Made by a program: the position numbers and the translations under genes. This document shows positions 1 through 9,312 of a stretch of DNA of 64,000 bases, piece by piece (positions within the stretch are counted from its first letter, which is position 1; each line of letters starts with the position of its first letter). Source of the stretch: Streptomyces galbus (GTDB lineage Bacteria > Actinomycetota > Actinomycetes > Streptomycetales > Streptomycetaceae). The notes beneath the pieces are model-generated. The model did not search any database, was not told the DNA's origin, and saw only the letters and a program-made list of their open reading frames with translations. The stretch is taken from the NCBI RefSeq assembly GCF_005280195.1, contig NZ_SZPR01000027.1, positions 62,001 to 126,000 on the forward strand, read 5' to 3'.

Positions 1-1088
1 CCGTGGAACAGCCGGGCGGCGAGCAGGGAGGCGGCCTCGTCGACGGTGCCGGGTTCCTCCAGCAGGTCGCAGGCCGGCCGCTCGCCCAGCCGGGTGGCGA
101 ACCCCTCGGCCAGCCGGTCGCGCCGGGACAGCTCGGTCAGGGCCGCGACGACGCCCGCGTCCAGCCGGGAGGGCCAGCGGCCCATCCGCCAGGCGGGCAG
201 CGCCACGCGCGTGAGGAGCCGGTCCCAGCCGGCGTACGCCAGGCCCACCTGCTCCTGGGCGACGATCCGCACCCCGTAGTCCACGGCCTGGGCCCGCTCG
301 GCGGCCGCGGCGGCCACACCCCGCTCCATCTCCGCCGCGTGCTGGCGGCAACTGCGCAGGAGCAGCCGCGCCACCCAGCCGATCCCCGCGCAGGCCAGCC
401 GGAACGCCGGACATCGGCCGCGGTCCGCCGCGGTGGCCACCGCGGCGTCCAGACCGCGCACGAAGCGCCGGGCCGCCGCTATGTCGGGGTGCGCCGACGG
501 GCCCGTACCGGCGACGACCGGGGCGAGGACCGCGCGCAGCTCGCCGACGCGCATCCACCACAGGAACGGGGAGCCGATGACCAGCACGGGCGCGGCCGTA
601 CGGCGGTGCGGGCGGCGTGCGCCGGACGGGTCCGCCAGCTCGTCGCGCTCCTCGCGCGCGGGCGGGCCGTGGGCCGGGTGGGTGCGGTCCTCCAGCCAGC
701 TGTCGCAGTCCGGGGTGAGCGCTATGGCGGAGGGCGCCGGGACGTCCAGGCGGTCGGCCAGGTCGCGCACCAGCCGGTACAGGTCCGGGGCGGCGTCCTC
801 GGCGATCGGGACGGTCGGGCTGACGGCCGGGCGGGCGCGGGCGACGACCAGGGCGATGACCCCGGCGGCGATCAGGACGACCAGCGCGACGGCGCTCACC
901 ACCGCGCGGGCGGCGTCCCAGCCGGGGCCCGGCAGGTGGCCGCTGGTGCCGCCGGCGACGAGGATCACGGCCGCCGCGGCGGGCAGCAGCGCCACCGCGA
1001 GCGCGCGGCCGCGGATGCGCAGCACGGCGACCGCCCGGGCGCGCGCGGCCTGCGCGCCCATCTCCGAGCCCATCCCGATCCCGGTCAC
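1..1088 (-). CDS. Membrane protein resembling an M48 peptidase that lacks HExxH (partial)
   Basis: The frame is open on the minus strand from about 1088 and runs off the left edge, so the C terminus is missing. The N terminus has two hydrophobic stretches (about residues 25-45 and 60-80) followed by a soluble part. The segment with VLVIGSPFLWWMRVGELRAVL is laid out like M48 metallopeptidases just before the zinc helix, but where HExxH should follow the protein reads APVVAGTG, so no catalytic zinc site is visible. A GTG at 1088 or at 1100 could start it; a GGAGGGGG run lies just upstream of both. It is the upstream neighbour of purD on the same strand, separated by a hairpin. I infer a non-catalytic relative; function unknown. 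Confidence 0.65.
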   Translation of the reverse strand, partial: MTGIGMGSEMGAQAARARAVAVLRIRGRALAVALLPAAAAVILVAGGTSGHLPGPGWDAARAVVSAVALVVLIAAGVIALVVARARPAVSPTVPIAEDAAPDLYRLVRDLADRLDVPAPSAIALTPDCDSWLEDRTHPAHGPPAREERDELADPSGARRPHRRTAAPVLVIGSPFLWWMRVGELRAVLAPVVAGTGPSAHPDIAAARRFVRGLDAAVATAADRGRCPAFRLACAGIGWVARLLLRSCRQHAAEMERGVAAAAAERAQAVDYGVRIVAQEQVGLAYAGWDRLLTRVALPAWRMGRWPSRLDAGVVAALTELSRRDRLAEGFATRLGERPACDLLEEPGTVDEAASLLAARLFH

Positions 1089-1328
1089 GACCGGCGTCAC
1101 CCCCTCCCCGCGGTCCTGGCCCCACCGGCCGTGCCGGTGGCGGCTCTGCTGGTCTTGCTCACTCCCCCACTGTGGCACCCGCCACTGACATCGCAATGCC
1201 GGTGGGCCAAGTGCCGGAACGCTTGCGCGGCACCCTAGTTGGCGCCCCGGCCCCCGTCAGCCGGATAGGACACCGCTCACTCGATGGAATGGCTTTGGGG
1301 AAAGGTGGATGACGCAGGGCAAGGATCA

Positions 1329-1358
1329 GGCCCCGGATCGTGAGACGGATCCGGGGCC
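1329..1358 (-). terminator. Hairpin downstream of purD
   Basis: A perfect 11-bp inverted repeat (GGCCCCGGATC / GATCCGGGGCC) with an 8-nt loop lies just past the purD stop. There is no clear T-run, which is common in Streptomyces. The rest of the roughly 300-bp gap between 1089 and 1393 shows no convincing gene. Confidence 0.6.
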
Positions 1359-1393
1359 CGAGGGGTTCAGCTGAGTTCTCCTGCAATCGCGGT

Positions 1394-2647
<1,254 letters not shown>

Positions 2648-2757
2648 GCGCCCAGCGTAACCGGGATGGCGGCGGGGGTTGTGCGGGTGTCCGAGGGGCG
2701 GGCTGTAGGGGGCCTGGAGGTTCCTCCAAGGCGCCTGGTGCGGGGCCGGGCCTGAAG

Positions 2758-2788
2758 GGCGGGGGCCGCGCGGCGCGGTGCCCCCGCC
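2758..2788 (-). terminator. Hairpin just after dnaX
   Basis: GGCGGGGGC and GCCCCCGCC pair across a 13-nt loop immediately after the dnaX stop codon. It fits a strong GC-only terminator. Confidence 0.55.
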
Positions 2789-2790
2789 GG

Positions 2791-5175
2791 CTACTCGTTG
2801 GTGTACTCCTCCACCACCGTGGCGCCGAGCTCGCGGACGATCAGTTCGTGGCCGGAGAGGGCCGACTCGTTGAGGTCGGGGTCGTCGTCCTCCGGGGTGT
2901 CGTCCTCGGGGGCGACCGGCTCCGGGGCGGAGGGGCGGGACGCGGGGCCGGGCTGCGTCGGCGCCGGGGCTGCCGTGGGGCGGGCGGTGGCGGCTGGGGA
3001 CGACGCGGTGGGGCCGGAGGCATGGGTGGCCGAGGGGGCGGGTGCGCCGCCGTAGCCCCCCGGGCCGCCGGGACCACCATGGCCACCGGGACCGCCGGGA
3101 GTGCCGTGGCCGCCGGGGGCGGTCGCCGGGGCGCCGTAGCCCGCCGAGGGGCCGCCGAAGCCGCCCGGGACGGGGGCCGGGCCCCCGCCGCCGGAGCCGC
3201 CCGAGGGGTCGACGATCGCGTCGATCTTCCAGTGGACGTTGAACTGCTCGACCAGCGCCTGGCGCAGCACGTCCTCGCTGCCGCTGCCGGAGAAGTTGTC
3301 GCGGGCGCCGGAGTTGACGAAGCCGATCTGCAGGGTGGTGCCGTCGAAGCCGGCCACGTGGGCGTTCTGGCTGAGCAGGATCCAGGTGAAGCGGCGGCGG
3401 TTCTTGACGGCTTCGAGGATGTTCGGCCAGAGGGTACGCGGGTCCAGGCCGCCGGCGGGGGGTGCGTAGGCGGCGGGCGGGGCCGGTGCGGGAGCCGGCG
3501 GGGCGGAGGGCTGCGCGGCGGTGGCCGGGGAGGGCGTCGCAGTCGTAGGAGCCGAAGGGGTGGCACGGGTGCCGGTCCCCGGCTGGGCGGCGCCGGGCGT
3601 GCCCGCTGCCGCGGGCGTGGGCCAGCCACCGGGGCGGCGGCCGCTGCCCGCGGCGGTGGCGGTGGGCCAGGCGCCCGGGGCGGCCGGGGGCGCGGGCTGC
3701 TGGGCCGCCGGGGCGGGGGTGGGGTCGGCGGCCGGCTGGGGGGTGGGCGCGGGTGCCGGGGCGGGGGCGGGGCTCGTAGGGCCTGCGGGAGCCGGAGCGG
3801 GGGGCGCCTGGGCGGGGGCCGGGGCGGAGGTGGCCGCAGGCGCAGGAGTGCCGGGTGCGCCTCCCCGTACGGCGGCGCGGGCCGCGGCGGGACCGCCACC
3901 GGGTGCCGCGGGCGCGGCGGGTGCGGCCGGTGCGGCGGCGCCGGGGGCGTGGGCCTCGGGGCCGGGGGCGTAGCCCAGGGCGGGCAGGCCGGCGGCCGGG
4001 GCGGCGGCGGAGAAGTTCACGCCGCGCTCGATGCGGTCGAGGCGGGCCATGAGGGAGCGCTCGTCGCCGTAGGCGGCGGGCAGGAGGACGCGGGCGCAGA
4101 TGAGCTCGAGCTGGAGGCGCGGGGAGGTGGCGCCGCGCATCTCGGTGAGGCCCTCGTTGACGAGGTCGGCGGCGCGGCTGAGCTCGGCGGCGCCGAAGAC
4201 GTCGGCCTGCGCCTGCATGCGCTCCAGGACGTCGGCGGGGGCGTCGATGAGGCCCTTCTCGGCGGCGTCGGGGACGGCGGCGAGGATGACGAGGTCGCGC
4301 AGGCGCTCCAGCAGGTCGGCGACGAAGCGGCGGGGGTCGTTGCCGCCCTCGATCACGCGGTCGACGACCTCGAAGGCGGCGGCGCCGTCGCCGGTGGCGA
4401 ACGCCTCGACGACGGAGTCGAGGAGCGAGCCCTCGGTGTAGCCGAGGAGGGAGGTGGCCATGGCGTAGGTCACACCCTCGGAGCCGGCTCCGGCCAGGAG
4501 CTGGTCCATGACGGACATGGAGTCACGCACGGACCCGGCGCCGGCGCGCACCACGAGCGGCAGGACGCCTTCCTCGACGGGGATGGCCTCCTTCTGGCAG
4601 ACCTCGCCGAGGTACTCGCGGAGGGTGCCGGGCGGGACGAGCCGGAAGGGGTAGTGGTGGGTCCGGGACCGGATGGTGCCGATGACCTTCTCGGGCTCGG
4701 TGGTGGCGAAGATGAACTTCAGGTGCTCGGGCGGCTCCTCGACGACCTTGAGCAGGGCGTTGAAGCCGGCCGACGTGACCATGTGGGCCTCGTCGATGAT
4801 GTAGATCTTGTAACGGCTGCGGGCCGGCCCGAAGAACGCCTTCTCGCGCAGGTCACGGGCGTCGTCCACGCCACCGTGGGAGGCCGCGTCGATCTCGATG
4901 ACGTCGATGGAACCGGGTCCGTTGCGCGCGAGGTCGCGGCAGGAGTCGCACTCGCCGCAGGGGGTCGGGGTGGGGCCCTTCTCGCAGTTCAGGCAGCGGG
5001 CGAGGATGCGGGCACTGGTCGTCTTGCCGCAACCGCGCGGACCGCTGAACAGGTACGCGTGATTGACCCGGTTGTTCCGCAGCGCCTGCTGCAACGGGTC
5101 GGTGACATGCTCCTGCCCGATGACCTCGGCGAACGACTCCGGGCGATAGCGGCGGTACAGCGCGAGAGACGACAC
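2791..5175 (-). CDS. dnaX: DNA polymerase III gamma/tau clamp-loader subunit
   Basis: 794 residues from the GTG at 5175, which gives the conserved start VSSLALYRRYRPESFAEV. The open frame extends further upstream but into non-conserved sequence. The AAA+ clamp-loader domain has Walker A GPRGCGKTTSA, a four-cysteine zinc module (CLNC, CGEC, C) and Walker B IIDEAHM, followed by the sensor region SVRDSMSVMDQLLAG. From about residue 385 there is a long Pro/Ala/Gly-rich linker, then a short folded block with TLWPNILEAVKNRRRFTWILLSQNA (tau domain), another Gly/Pro linker and an acidic tail. It loads the beta clamp and tethers polymerase and helicase. No slippery A-run typical of a programmed frameshift was noticed, so a tau-only product is likely. 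Confidence 0.96.
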   Translation of the reverse strand: MSSLALYRRYRPESFAEVIGQEHVTDPLQQALRNNRVNHAYLFSGPRGCGKTTSARILARCLNCEKGPTPTPCGECDSCRDLARNGPGSIDVIEIDAASHGGVDDARDLREKAFFGPARSRYKIYIIDEAHMVTSAGFNALLKVVEEPPEHLKFIFATTEPEKVIGTIRSRTHHYPFRLVPPGTLREYLGEVCQKEAIPVEEGVLPLVVRAGAGSVRDSMSVMDQLLAGAGSEGVTYAMATSLLGYTEGSLLDSVVEAFATGDGAAAFEVVDRVIEGGNDPRRFVADLLERLRDLVILAAVPDAAEKGLIDAPADVLERMQAQADVFGAAELSRAADLVNEGLTEMRGATSPRLQLELICARVLLPAAYGDERSLMARLDRIERGVNFSAAAPAAGLPALGYAPGPEAHAPGAAAPAAPAAPAAPGGGPAAARAAVRGGAPGTPAPAATSAPAPAQAPPAPAPAGPTSPAPAPAPAPTPQPAADPTPAPAAQQPAPPAAPGAWPTATAAGSGRRPGGWPTPAAAGTPGAAQPGTGTRATPSAPTTATPSPATAAQPSAPPAPAPAPPAAYAPPAGGLDPRTLWPNILEAVKNRRRFTWILLSQNAHVAGFDGTTLQIGFVNSGARDNFSGSGSEDVLRQALVEQFNVHWKIDAIVDPSGGSGGGGPAPVPGGFGGPSAGYGAPATAPGGHGTPGGPGGHGGPGGPGGYGGAPAPSATHASGPTASSPAATARPTAAPAPTQPGPASRPSAPEPVAPEDDTPEDDDPDLNESALSGHELIVRELGATVVEEYTNE

Positions 5176-5341
5176 GCATACGAGGTTAATGGCGCCCACT
5201 GACAAAGCGGACCGCCCGGGACGGGCCTCGTACCCGGCTGTGAGCTGGAGCGGGGGGTGGTGGCGAGGGTGGATCGGCGCCGGGCCCTGGGACGACCGGA
5301 GGCCCGGCGGCGGAAGTGCCGGAGCGACCGCCCCCAGCAAC

Positions 5342-5440
5342 GCAAGCGCCCCCCACGCACCCGCCAGAGCCGACCTACCCTTGCTGCCTTCCGGCCCTGG
5401 GGGAGTTCAGTCAGATAGCGCCGCGTGAGGGGCTTCGCAC
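5342..5440 (-). ncRNA. ffs: Signal recognition particle RNA (small bacterial type)
   Basis: On the minus strand the segment contains CAGGGCCGGAAGGCAGCAAGGG, the conserved SRP domain IV tip with the GGAA tetraloop and asymmetric internal loop (positions about 5385-5405). The flanks GCGAAGCCCCTCACGC and GCGTGGGGGGCGCTTGC pair to form the terminal helix, giving a hairpin of about 95-100 nt. It binds Ffh and targets membrane proteins co-translationally. Its position between dnaX and tRNA-Ser is the known Streptomyces arrangement. Ends are estimated from the pairing. Confidence 0.88.
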
Positions 5441-5509
5441 AGGCTACCCGATGCCAGGGCCCCTGAACGAGTTCGCGAGCACTCCTCTCGGTCATGTAAT
5501 GTTTCCGGC

Positions 5510-5597
5510 GGAGGATTCGCCTAGAGGCCTAGGGCGCACGCTTGGAAAGCGTGTTGGGGGCAACCCCTCACGAGTTCGAATCTCGTATCCTCCGCCA
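5510..5597 (+). tRNA. tRNA-Ser (anticodon GGA)
   Basis: Acceptor GGAGGAT (5510-5516) pairs with ATCCTCC (5587-5593). The anticodon loop TTGGAAA (5542-5548) gives GGA at 5544-5546. There is a long variable arm typical of serine tRNAs, TTCGAAT in the T loop, and an encoded CCA (5595-5597). The half from the anticodon loop onward is duplicated at 17618, so this tRNA is the integration target of the element that follows. Confidence 0.97.
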
Positions 5598-5667
5598 GTG
5601 CCTCACCGGGCACGATGTCGAAGGGCCCCACCGTTCGCGGTGGGGCCCTTCGGCGTTGTCCGTCTCA
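5542..5667 (+). repeat. attL: 126-bp direct repeat at tRNA-Ser
   Basis: Identical over 126 bp to 17618-17743. It starts at the anticodon loop of tRNA-Ser(GGA) and runs through the tRNA 3' end, its terminator hairpin and CGTCTCA. Identity stops just before the int stop codon (5677). This is the expected layout of an AICE attachment site with int adjacent. Confidence 0.93.
5621..5650 (+). terminator. tRNA-Ser terminator hairpin
   Basis: AAGGGCCCCACCG and its exact complement flank a TTCG tetraloop, 24 nt after the tRNA CCA. The same hairpin recurs at 17697-17726 in attR. Confidence 0.85.
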
Positions 5668-5676
5668 GTTTCCGTC

Positions 5677-6923
5677 TCAGTCGAGTTTTTCCGAGCTGGA
5701 CGGCGACCAGAGCGCGTCACCGACCTGCTGGGCGACCTTGCGGAGCATGACTCCCGTCACATGCATGTACCGGGCGCGCATCCGGGCTGCTCCTCCGGGC
5801 TCCCAGCCCATGATCGAGTTGATCACGACGTCCGGGACCCCGAGGATCAGGAGGACGGTCTCCGCGGTGTGACGAGCGTCGTGCCAACGACCGTCCCGAC
5901 ACCGGCGTCCCGCAGCAGCCGCTTCCAGACGTGGAAGTCGGTGTTCGGGCTCAGCGGCCCGCCGGTCGGTGAGGCGAAGACGTACCCCTTGCCTTCCCAG
6001 TCCGCGCCGGCCGCGTTCCGTTCGCGCTCTTGGGCCTCCTGGTGCTGGCGCAGGATCTTGATCAGCGGATCAGGCAGGCCGATGGTGCGCCGTCCGGCGC
6101 GGGACTTGGTGGACTTGTGCTCACGACGGATCTGCTCCCGCTCGGGGCAGTAGCCAGCCTTCCGACCGCACGATTCGGCACCGCAGCCGTGCGCGTACTT
6201 GGGGCGTAGCCGGTTCTTCCGGATGCGGACGTATCCCGCGTCGAGGTCGACGTCCTCCCAGTGCAGCCCGAGCGCTTCCCCCTGCCGCAGGCCGAGCGCC
6301 AGGGCGACGACCCAGCGGGCACTGTTGCGCAGCTTGGCCGCTTCGACGAGGAGGCTCTGAACCTCTTCGATCGTGAACGGCTCGATGTCCGCCTCTTCGA
6401 GCCGCGGAGCCTTGGCGATCTCCGCCGCGTTGGTCGGCACATGTCCTCGTCGCACTGCCTCACCGAGGGCGACCCGGATCGTCCGGTGGACGTGGTGAGC
6501 GGTGCCGGCGGAGCTCCCGGACTCCTGCATCCTCCGGTAAAAGCGTTCCAGGTGCTCCGGCTCCAGGCGGTCGAGCTTGTGGGCACCGAGGCCGGGCACC
6601 AGGTGCACGCGTACGTCGACCTCATAGCCGTCGTACGTGTTCTCGGAGACATACGGCTTGGCGATGTTCTCCACCCAGTGCTCAAGCCAGGCTTGCAGCG
6701 TCCAGCTCTGCCCCGGCTTCCTGAGCTTCTTGTCGTCGCGAGCCCGCTCCATCTCACGGACGGCCTTGGTGACCTCGGCCTTGGTCTTCCGCTCGATGTG
6801 GCGGCGGTCGGGCTTGCCGTCATCCCGGAGGCCGACGGTCACACGGCCGTGCCACTTGCCGTCCTTGCCGAGGTAGATCGAGGAGGCGCCGTTGGGCTGC
6901 CGGGTGCGCTTCTTGTCTGCCAT
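5677..6923 (-). pseudogene. Tyrosine-recombinase integrase of the AICE, frameshifted
   Basis: The first frame (5847-6923, 358 residues) holds the N-terminal SAM-like/AP2-type region and the catalytic Arg in ALGLRQGEAL (R213), plus a Cys-rich insert (CGAESCGRKAGYC) seen in pSAM2-type integrases. It ends in a non-homologous tail VGTTLVTPRRPSS. The missing C terminus is intact in another frame from about 5890 down to a TGA at 5677: HDARHTAETVLLILG (HxxR), then the Trp in IMGWEPG, then RARYMHVTG with the catalytic Tyr. One extra G in the GGG at 5895-5897 would restore a continuous protein. As read, the product lacks HxxR, Trp and Tyr and cannot recombine. Either a genuine mutation or a homopolymer sequencing error. 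It follows xis by 9 bp. Confidence 0.9.
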
Positions 6924-6932
6924 GTCGTCCCC

Positions 6933-7166
6933 TCAGGCCGCGTGGGCGGGTCGGTGGCGCAACTTGGCCACGTACGCGGGCAGGGCGTCGGCGGGGACTC
7001 GGCGGAGCCGCCCCACGGTGACCGACTCGATCTCTCCGGCGAGGACGAGCCGGAAGCACGTCGTGCGGCCGATACGGAGCCGCCGGGCGGCTTCCTCAAC
7101 GGTCAGGAGGACCACGGACGGGTCGAGGGAGTCCAGCGGGGTGACAGTGGCTTGCGGCTCAGCCAT
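6933..7166 (-). CDS. xis: Excisionase, MerR/HTH_17-type DNA-binding protein
   Basis: 77 residues from the ATG at 7166. The core LLTVEEAARRLRIGRTTCF is a winged-helix excisionase motif, followed by LVLAGEIESVTVGRLRRVPADAL, the standard HTH_17 ending. It overlaps the end of repSA by 8 bp and sits 9 bp before int, so rep-xis-int form one operon as in pSAM2. It would bend the attachment-site DNA and favour excision with Int. The gene itself looks intact; a longer frame from 7250 begins inside repSA and is not used. Confidence 0.88.
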   Translation of the reverse strand: MAEPQATVTPLDSLDPSVVLLTVEEAARRLRIGRTTCFRLVLAGEIESVTVGRLRRVPADALPAYVAKLRHRPAHAA

Positions 7167-8526
7167 GAGTCGGTTCTCCTTCCGTGCCGGGGGCGGGTTC
7201 GAGGGATGCGGCGAGCCAAGCTTCGGCATCGGAGAGGCCGGTACCGGCAAAGGCCCAGTGGGCGACGACGAGGGTCGTGCCCACCTCCGGATATCCGTAG
7301 GTGCTCAGGCCGTCGGTAGCCGCTGCGACCTGTGCACGTCGCCATTCGGCGCGAGCGTCGCGGAGCGCACCGAGGGTCGTGGAGTAGCGGCGGGACTTGG
7401 TGGAGAAGTGGCCGCGGAAGCCGAGCATGTGGGCCCAGGCGCGCAGGCGGAGGTGTTCGAGGTCCTTGCGGGCGCCAAGGGTCCAGGCGGTTCGGACGAG
7501 GCGGCGGGCGTGGTCGCTGATGTCGAGCTGGGCGAGTTCGGCGGCGAACTTAAGTGGGCGGTCGAGAGCTCCCGTGGCGGTCTCGGCTCCCTTGGTGGCG
7601 TACTTGGCGATGTAGGCCGCTACGGCGCGTTCGGTGAGCTCCTGGCCGTCGTTGAAGTCGGCGGATCGGATGGTACGGACGTCGAGTTGGCGGCCGAAGG
7701 CGAAAGTGTGGGCCCGGTCGTCGACGGTCGGGCCGTCGACCCGAACCTTGGACGCGGCAGCGCAGATGGCGTCGGTCAGCAGTTCGGCGGTGGCCCAGGC
7801 CGGGGGCGGAGTCTCACCGCCACCGGGGCCGTCGAGGCGGATGACCGCGTGGAAGTGGACGGCGCCGCGCTTCTGGTACTCGGCGACCTTGGCGAACGAG
7901 ACGCGGGCATGGTCCCGCAGGCGCCGTTGGGTCAGGCCCGCGCGCTTGGCGACCTCCCGGCGGAGGTACGTCGAGAAGCGGCGCCAGAGGGCGCCCGCGT
8001 GGGCGTTCCAGAGGACGGCAGCTTCGTAGTCATAGGTGTCGGGGTCGAGGGGCGTGCCGAGCGCCTCGTCGTCCTGGTCGTGGCGGGTGCCGCAGCGGCA
8101 GGGGCGTCCGTCAGTGCGACGGTTGTGGACCGGGCCGAAGCCGGGGGCGGTGAAGGTGGCGAAGACGCGGGGGTGGGTGGCGACGTGTTCGGAGGTGCCC
8201 TTGCCGCCCCGGAGTCCGGCGGTGATCAGGTGGAAGGTGTCGCGGCGGTAGACCTCTGCGCAGGCCGGGCAGCGGGTGGTGCGGCGGTTGTTGCAGCGGA
8301 CGAGGAGTTGGCCGGCCGGGAGGTCAGAGGCGTCCAGGTGCTGAAGCACGCGGCCGATCTCGCCGGTCGTGGCGTCGACGTCGTACTCGGTGCGGTGGCC
8401 GTCGAGGCGGATGGGATGGGTGCAGCCGCCGAGCCCGGAGAGCTGCCGGAGGATGCCCGGCAGGGTGCCGCCTTGGGCGAGCGTGGTGAGTTCCGGGAGC
8501 GGGGGCGGGGTGGTGCGGGTGAAGAT
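7159..8526 (-). CDS. repSA: RepSA-type replication initiator with a non-standard start
   Basis: 455 residues if begun at 8526, close to the 459 of pSAM2 RepSA. Features are an N-terminal basic/Cys region (CNNRRTTRCPACAEVYRRD), a histidine-hydrophobic-histidine motif in GAVHFHAVIRLDG (rolling-circle HUH type) and a conserved AYIAKYATKGAE. The homologous frame continues upstream of the GTG at 8349 (GHRTEYDVDATTGEIGRVLQ, PGILRQLSGLGGC, TRTTPPPLPELTTLAQ). No ATG, GTG or TTG occurs in that extension; a good AGAAGGAG ribosome site sits six bases before an ATC codon at 8526. Either ATC is used or the true ATG has mutated; from GTG 8349 the protein would be N-truncated to 396 residues. It makes the element replicate before transfer. 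Confidence 0.85.
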   Translation of the reverse strand: MFTRTTPPPLPELTTLAQGGTLPGILRQLSGLGGCTHPIRLDGHRTEYDVDATTGEIGRVLQHLDASDLPAGQLLVRCNNRRTTRCPACAEVYRRDTFHLITAGLRGGKGTSEHVATHPRVFATFTAPGFGPVHNRRTDGRPCRCGTRHDQDDEALGTPLDPDTYDYEAAVLWNAHAGALWRRFSTYLRREVAKRAGLTQRRLRDHARVSFAKVAEYQKRGAVHFHAVIRLDGPGGGETPPPAWATAELLTDAICAAASKVRVDGPTVDDRAHTFAFGRQLDVRTIRSADFNDGQELTERAVAAYIAKYATKGAETATGALDRPLKFAAELAQLDISDHARRLVRTAWTLGARKDLEHLRLRAWAHMLGFRGHFSTKSRRYSTTLGALRDARAEWRRAQVAAATDGLSTYGYPEVGTTLVVAHWAFAGTGLSDAEAWLAASLEPAPGTEGEPTHG

Positions 8527-8621
8527 GGCTGTCTCCTTCTGGCTGGATCGGTCAGGAGGGATGGGCCCCGAGGGCGGCCGGATGCTTGGCGGTGTCGGGG
8601 CCGCCCCCGGGGTCGGCGCGT

Positions 8622-8873
8622 TCAGCGCCGGTTGTGCTCACGCAGCAGGGAGCGCAGGACCACGGCGGCGATGGCCACCGAGACGGCCGAGACGGCGACG
8701 GCGGCCAGGAGCGCGGTGAGGACGACGCCACCCGTGAGCACGGCAACTACGGCGCCGGTGCTGACGGAGACGGCCGGGAGCGTGGGCCGCCGGGTGGGAG
8801 CGACCACATCAGCCGAGGTGCGGGTGTGCGCGGGCGGCGGGGTGGGGGTGTCCGGGTACTTGGGCAGGAACAC
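8622..8873 (-). CDS. SpdD-like spread protein
   Basis: 83 residues from a GTG at 8873, placed 9 nt after AAGGAG. The N terminus (VFLPKYPDTPTPPPAHTRTS) is Pro/Thr-rich, and a long hydrophobic stretch of Val/Ala/Leu from about residue 43 to 75 is a membrane segment. The tail RSLLREHNRR is basic. This matches small SpdD proteins of Streptomyces conjugative plasmids, which help spread plasmid DNA between mycelial compartments. An ATG at 8906 is also in frame, but it lies in the operator-like TAGACGAGT and has no ribosome site. Confidence 0.75.
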   Translation of the reverse strand: MFLPKYPDTPTPPPAHTRTSADVVAPTRRPTLPAVSVSTGAVVAVLTGGVVLTALLAAVAVSAVSVAIAAVVLRSLLREHNRR

Positions 8874-8892
8874 GGCGGAACTCTCCTTATCT

Positions 8893-8902
8893 ACTCGTCT
8901 AG
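8893..8902. promoter_or_regulatory. KorSA-type operator half-site before spdD
   Basis: ACTCGTCTAG, part of the set of ACTCGTCTA / TAGACGAGT elements in this AICE. It lies between the membrane gene at 8899 and the spdD ribosome site. Confidence 0.45.
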
Positions 8903-9093
8903 TCATCTGAGCCGTTTATGACGTCCACGCCGGACCGCGTTCCGGACTCGATGGCGGGGGCGAGGAAGGTGCGCGAGAGCCAGAATCCGAAGAGGGTGAT
9001 CAGGACGACGATCCAGACGCGGACGCCGAGGAACTTGATCGCCGCCCAGGCGAAGAAGCCGAGGACGACGACGAGCGGCAGGCTGACGGTCAC
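8899..9093 (-). CDS. Small transfer-associated membrane protein
   Basis: 64 residues from the GTG at 9093. Two hydrophobic helices (SLPLVVVLGFFAWAAIKFLG and VWIVVLITLFGFWLS) are followed by a polar tail ending in INGSDD. It sits in the spread gene cluster between the 63-residue transfer protein and SpdD. I read it as a Spd-family inner membrane protein of the intramycelial spread system; specific role unknown. Confidence 0.7.
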   Translation of the reverse strand: MTVSLPLVVVLGFFAWAAIKFLGVRVWIVVLITLFGFWLSRTFLAPAIESGTRSGVDVINGSDD

Positions 9094-9109
9094 GGGGAAC
9101 GGGGTCCTT

Positions 9110-9301
9110 TCAGCGGACGGGGCAGCGGTGGGTGCGCGCGGCCAGCTCGGCGGCGGCACGGCTGTCGTAGTCGGCGGAGAAGTTGCAGCGCGGGGCAGTG
9201 CAGGCGGCGGTGTGCTTCTCGCGGCCGCGGTGGTCGTAGGCCGAACCGACCTGCACCGGGCCGATGCGTGTGACGTTGCGGAAGCGGCGGTTGGCGGTCA
9301 T
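9110..9301 (-). CDS. Small Cys-containing mobile element transfer protein
   Basis: 63 residues, ATG at 9301 with AAGGGAG upstream. Sequence features are RFRNVTRIGPVQVGSAYD, then CTAPRCNFSADYDSRAAAELAARTHRC. Three cysteines and a histidine could bind a metal. This short protein is found in the same place in many pSAM2-like elements, between a DUF2637 protein and Spd genes. No enzymatic role is evident. Confidence 0.75.
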   Translation of the reverse strand: MTANRRFRNVTRIGPVQVGSAYDHRGREKHTAACTAPRCNFSADYDSRAAAELAARTHRCPVR

Positions 9302-9312
9302 CAGGGCTCCCT

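Noticed and set aside
3..1238. Long forward open frame at the left edge
   Set aside because: It is the antisense shadow of the minus-strand membrane protein; the minus frame has hydrophobic segments, conserved motif order and a ribosome site.
3009..3200. GC-rich repeats in the DnaX linker as a regulatory element
   Set aside because: They encode the Pro/Ala/Gly linker and show no symmetric structure beyond codon bias.
2848..5202. 784-codon forward frame opposite dnaX
   Set aside because: Low-complexity Gly/Arg/Ala antisense of dnaX, typical of high-GC third-position bias.
5462..5509. Possible second tRNA next to tRNA-Ser(GGA)
   Set aside because: No cloverleaf; the segment is only the tRNA upstream spacer.
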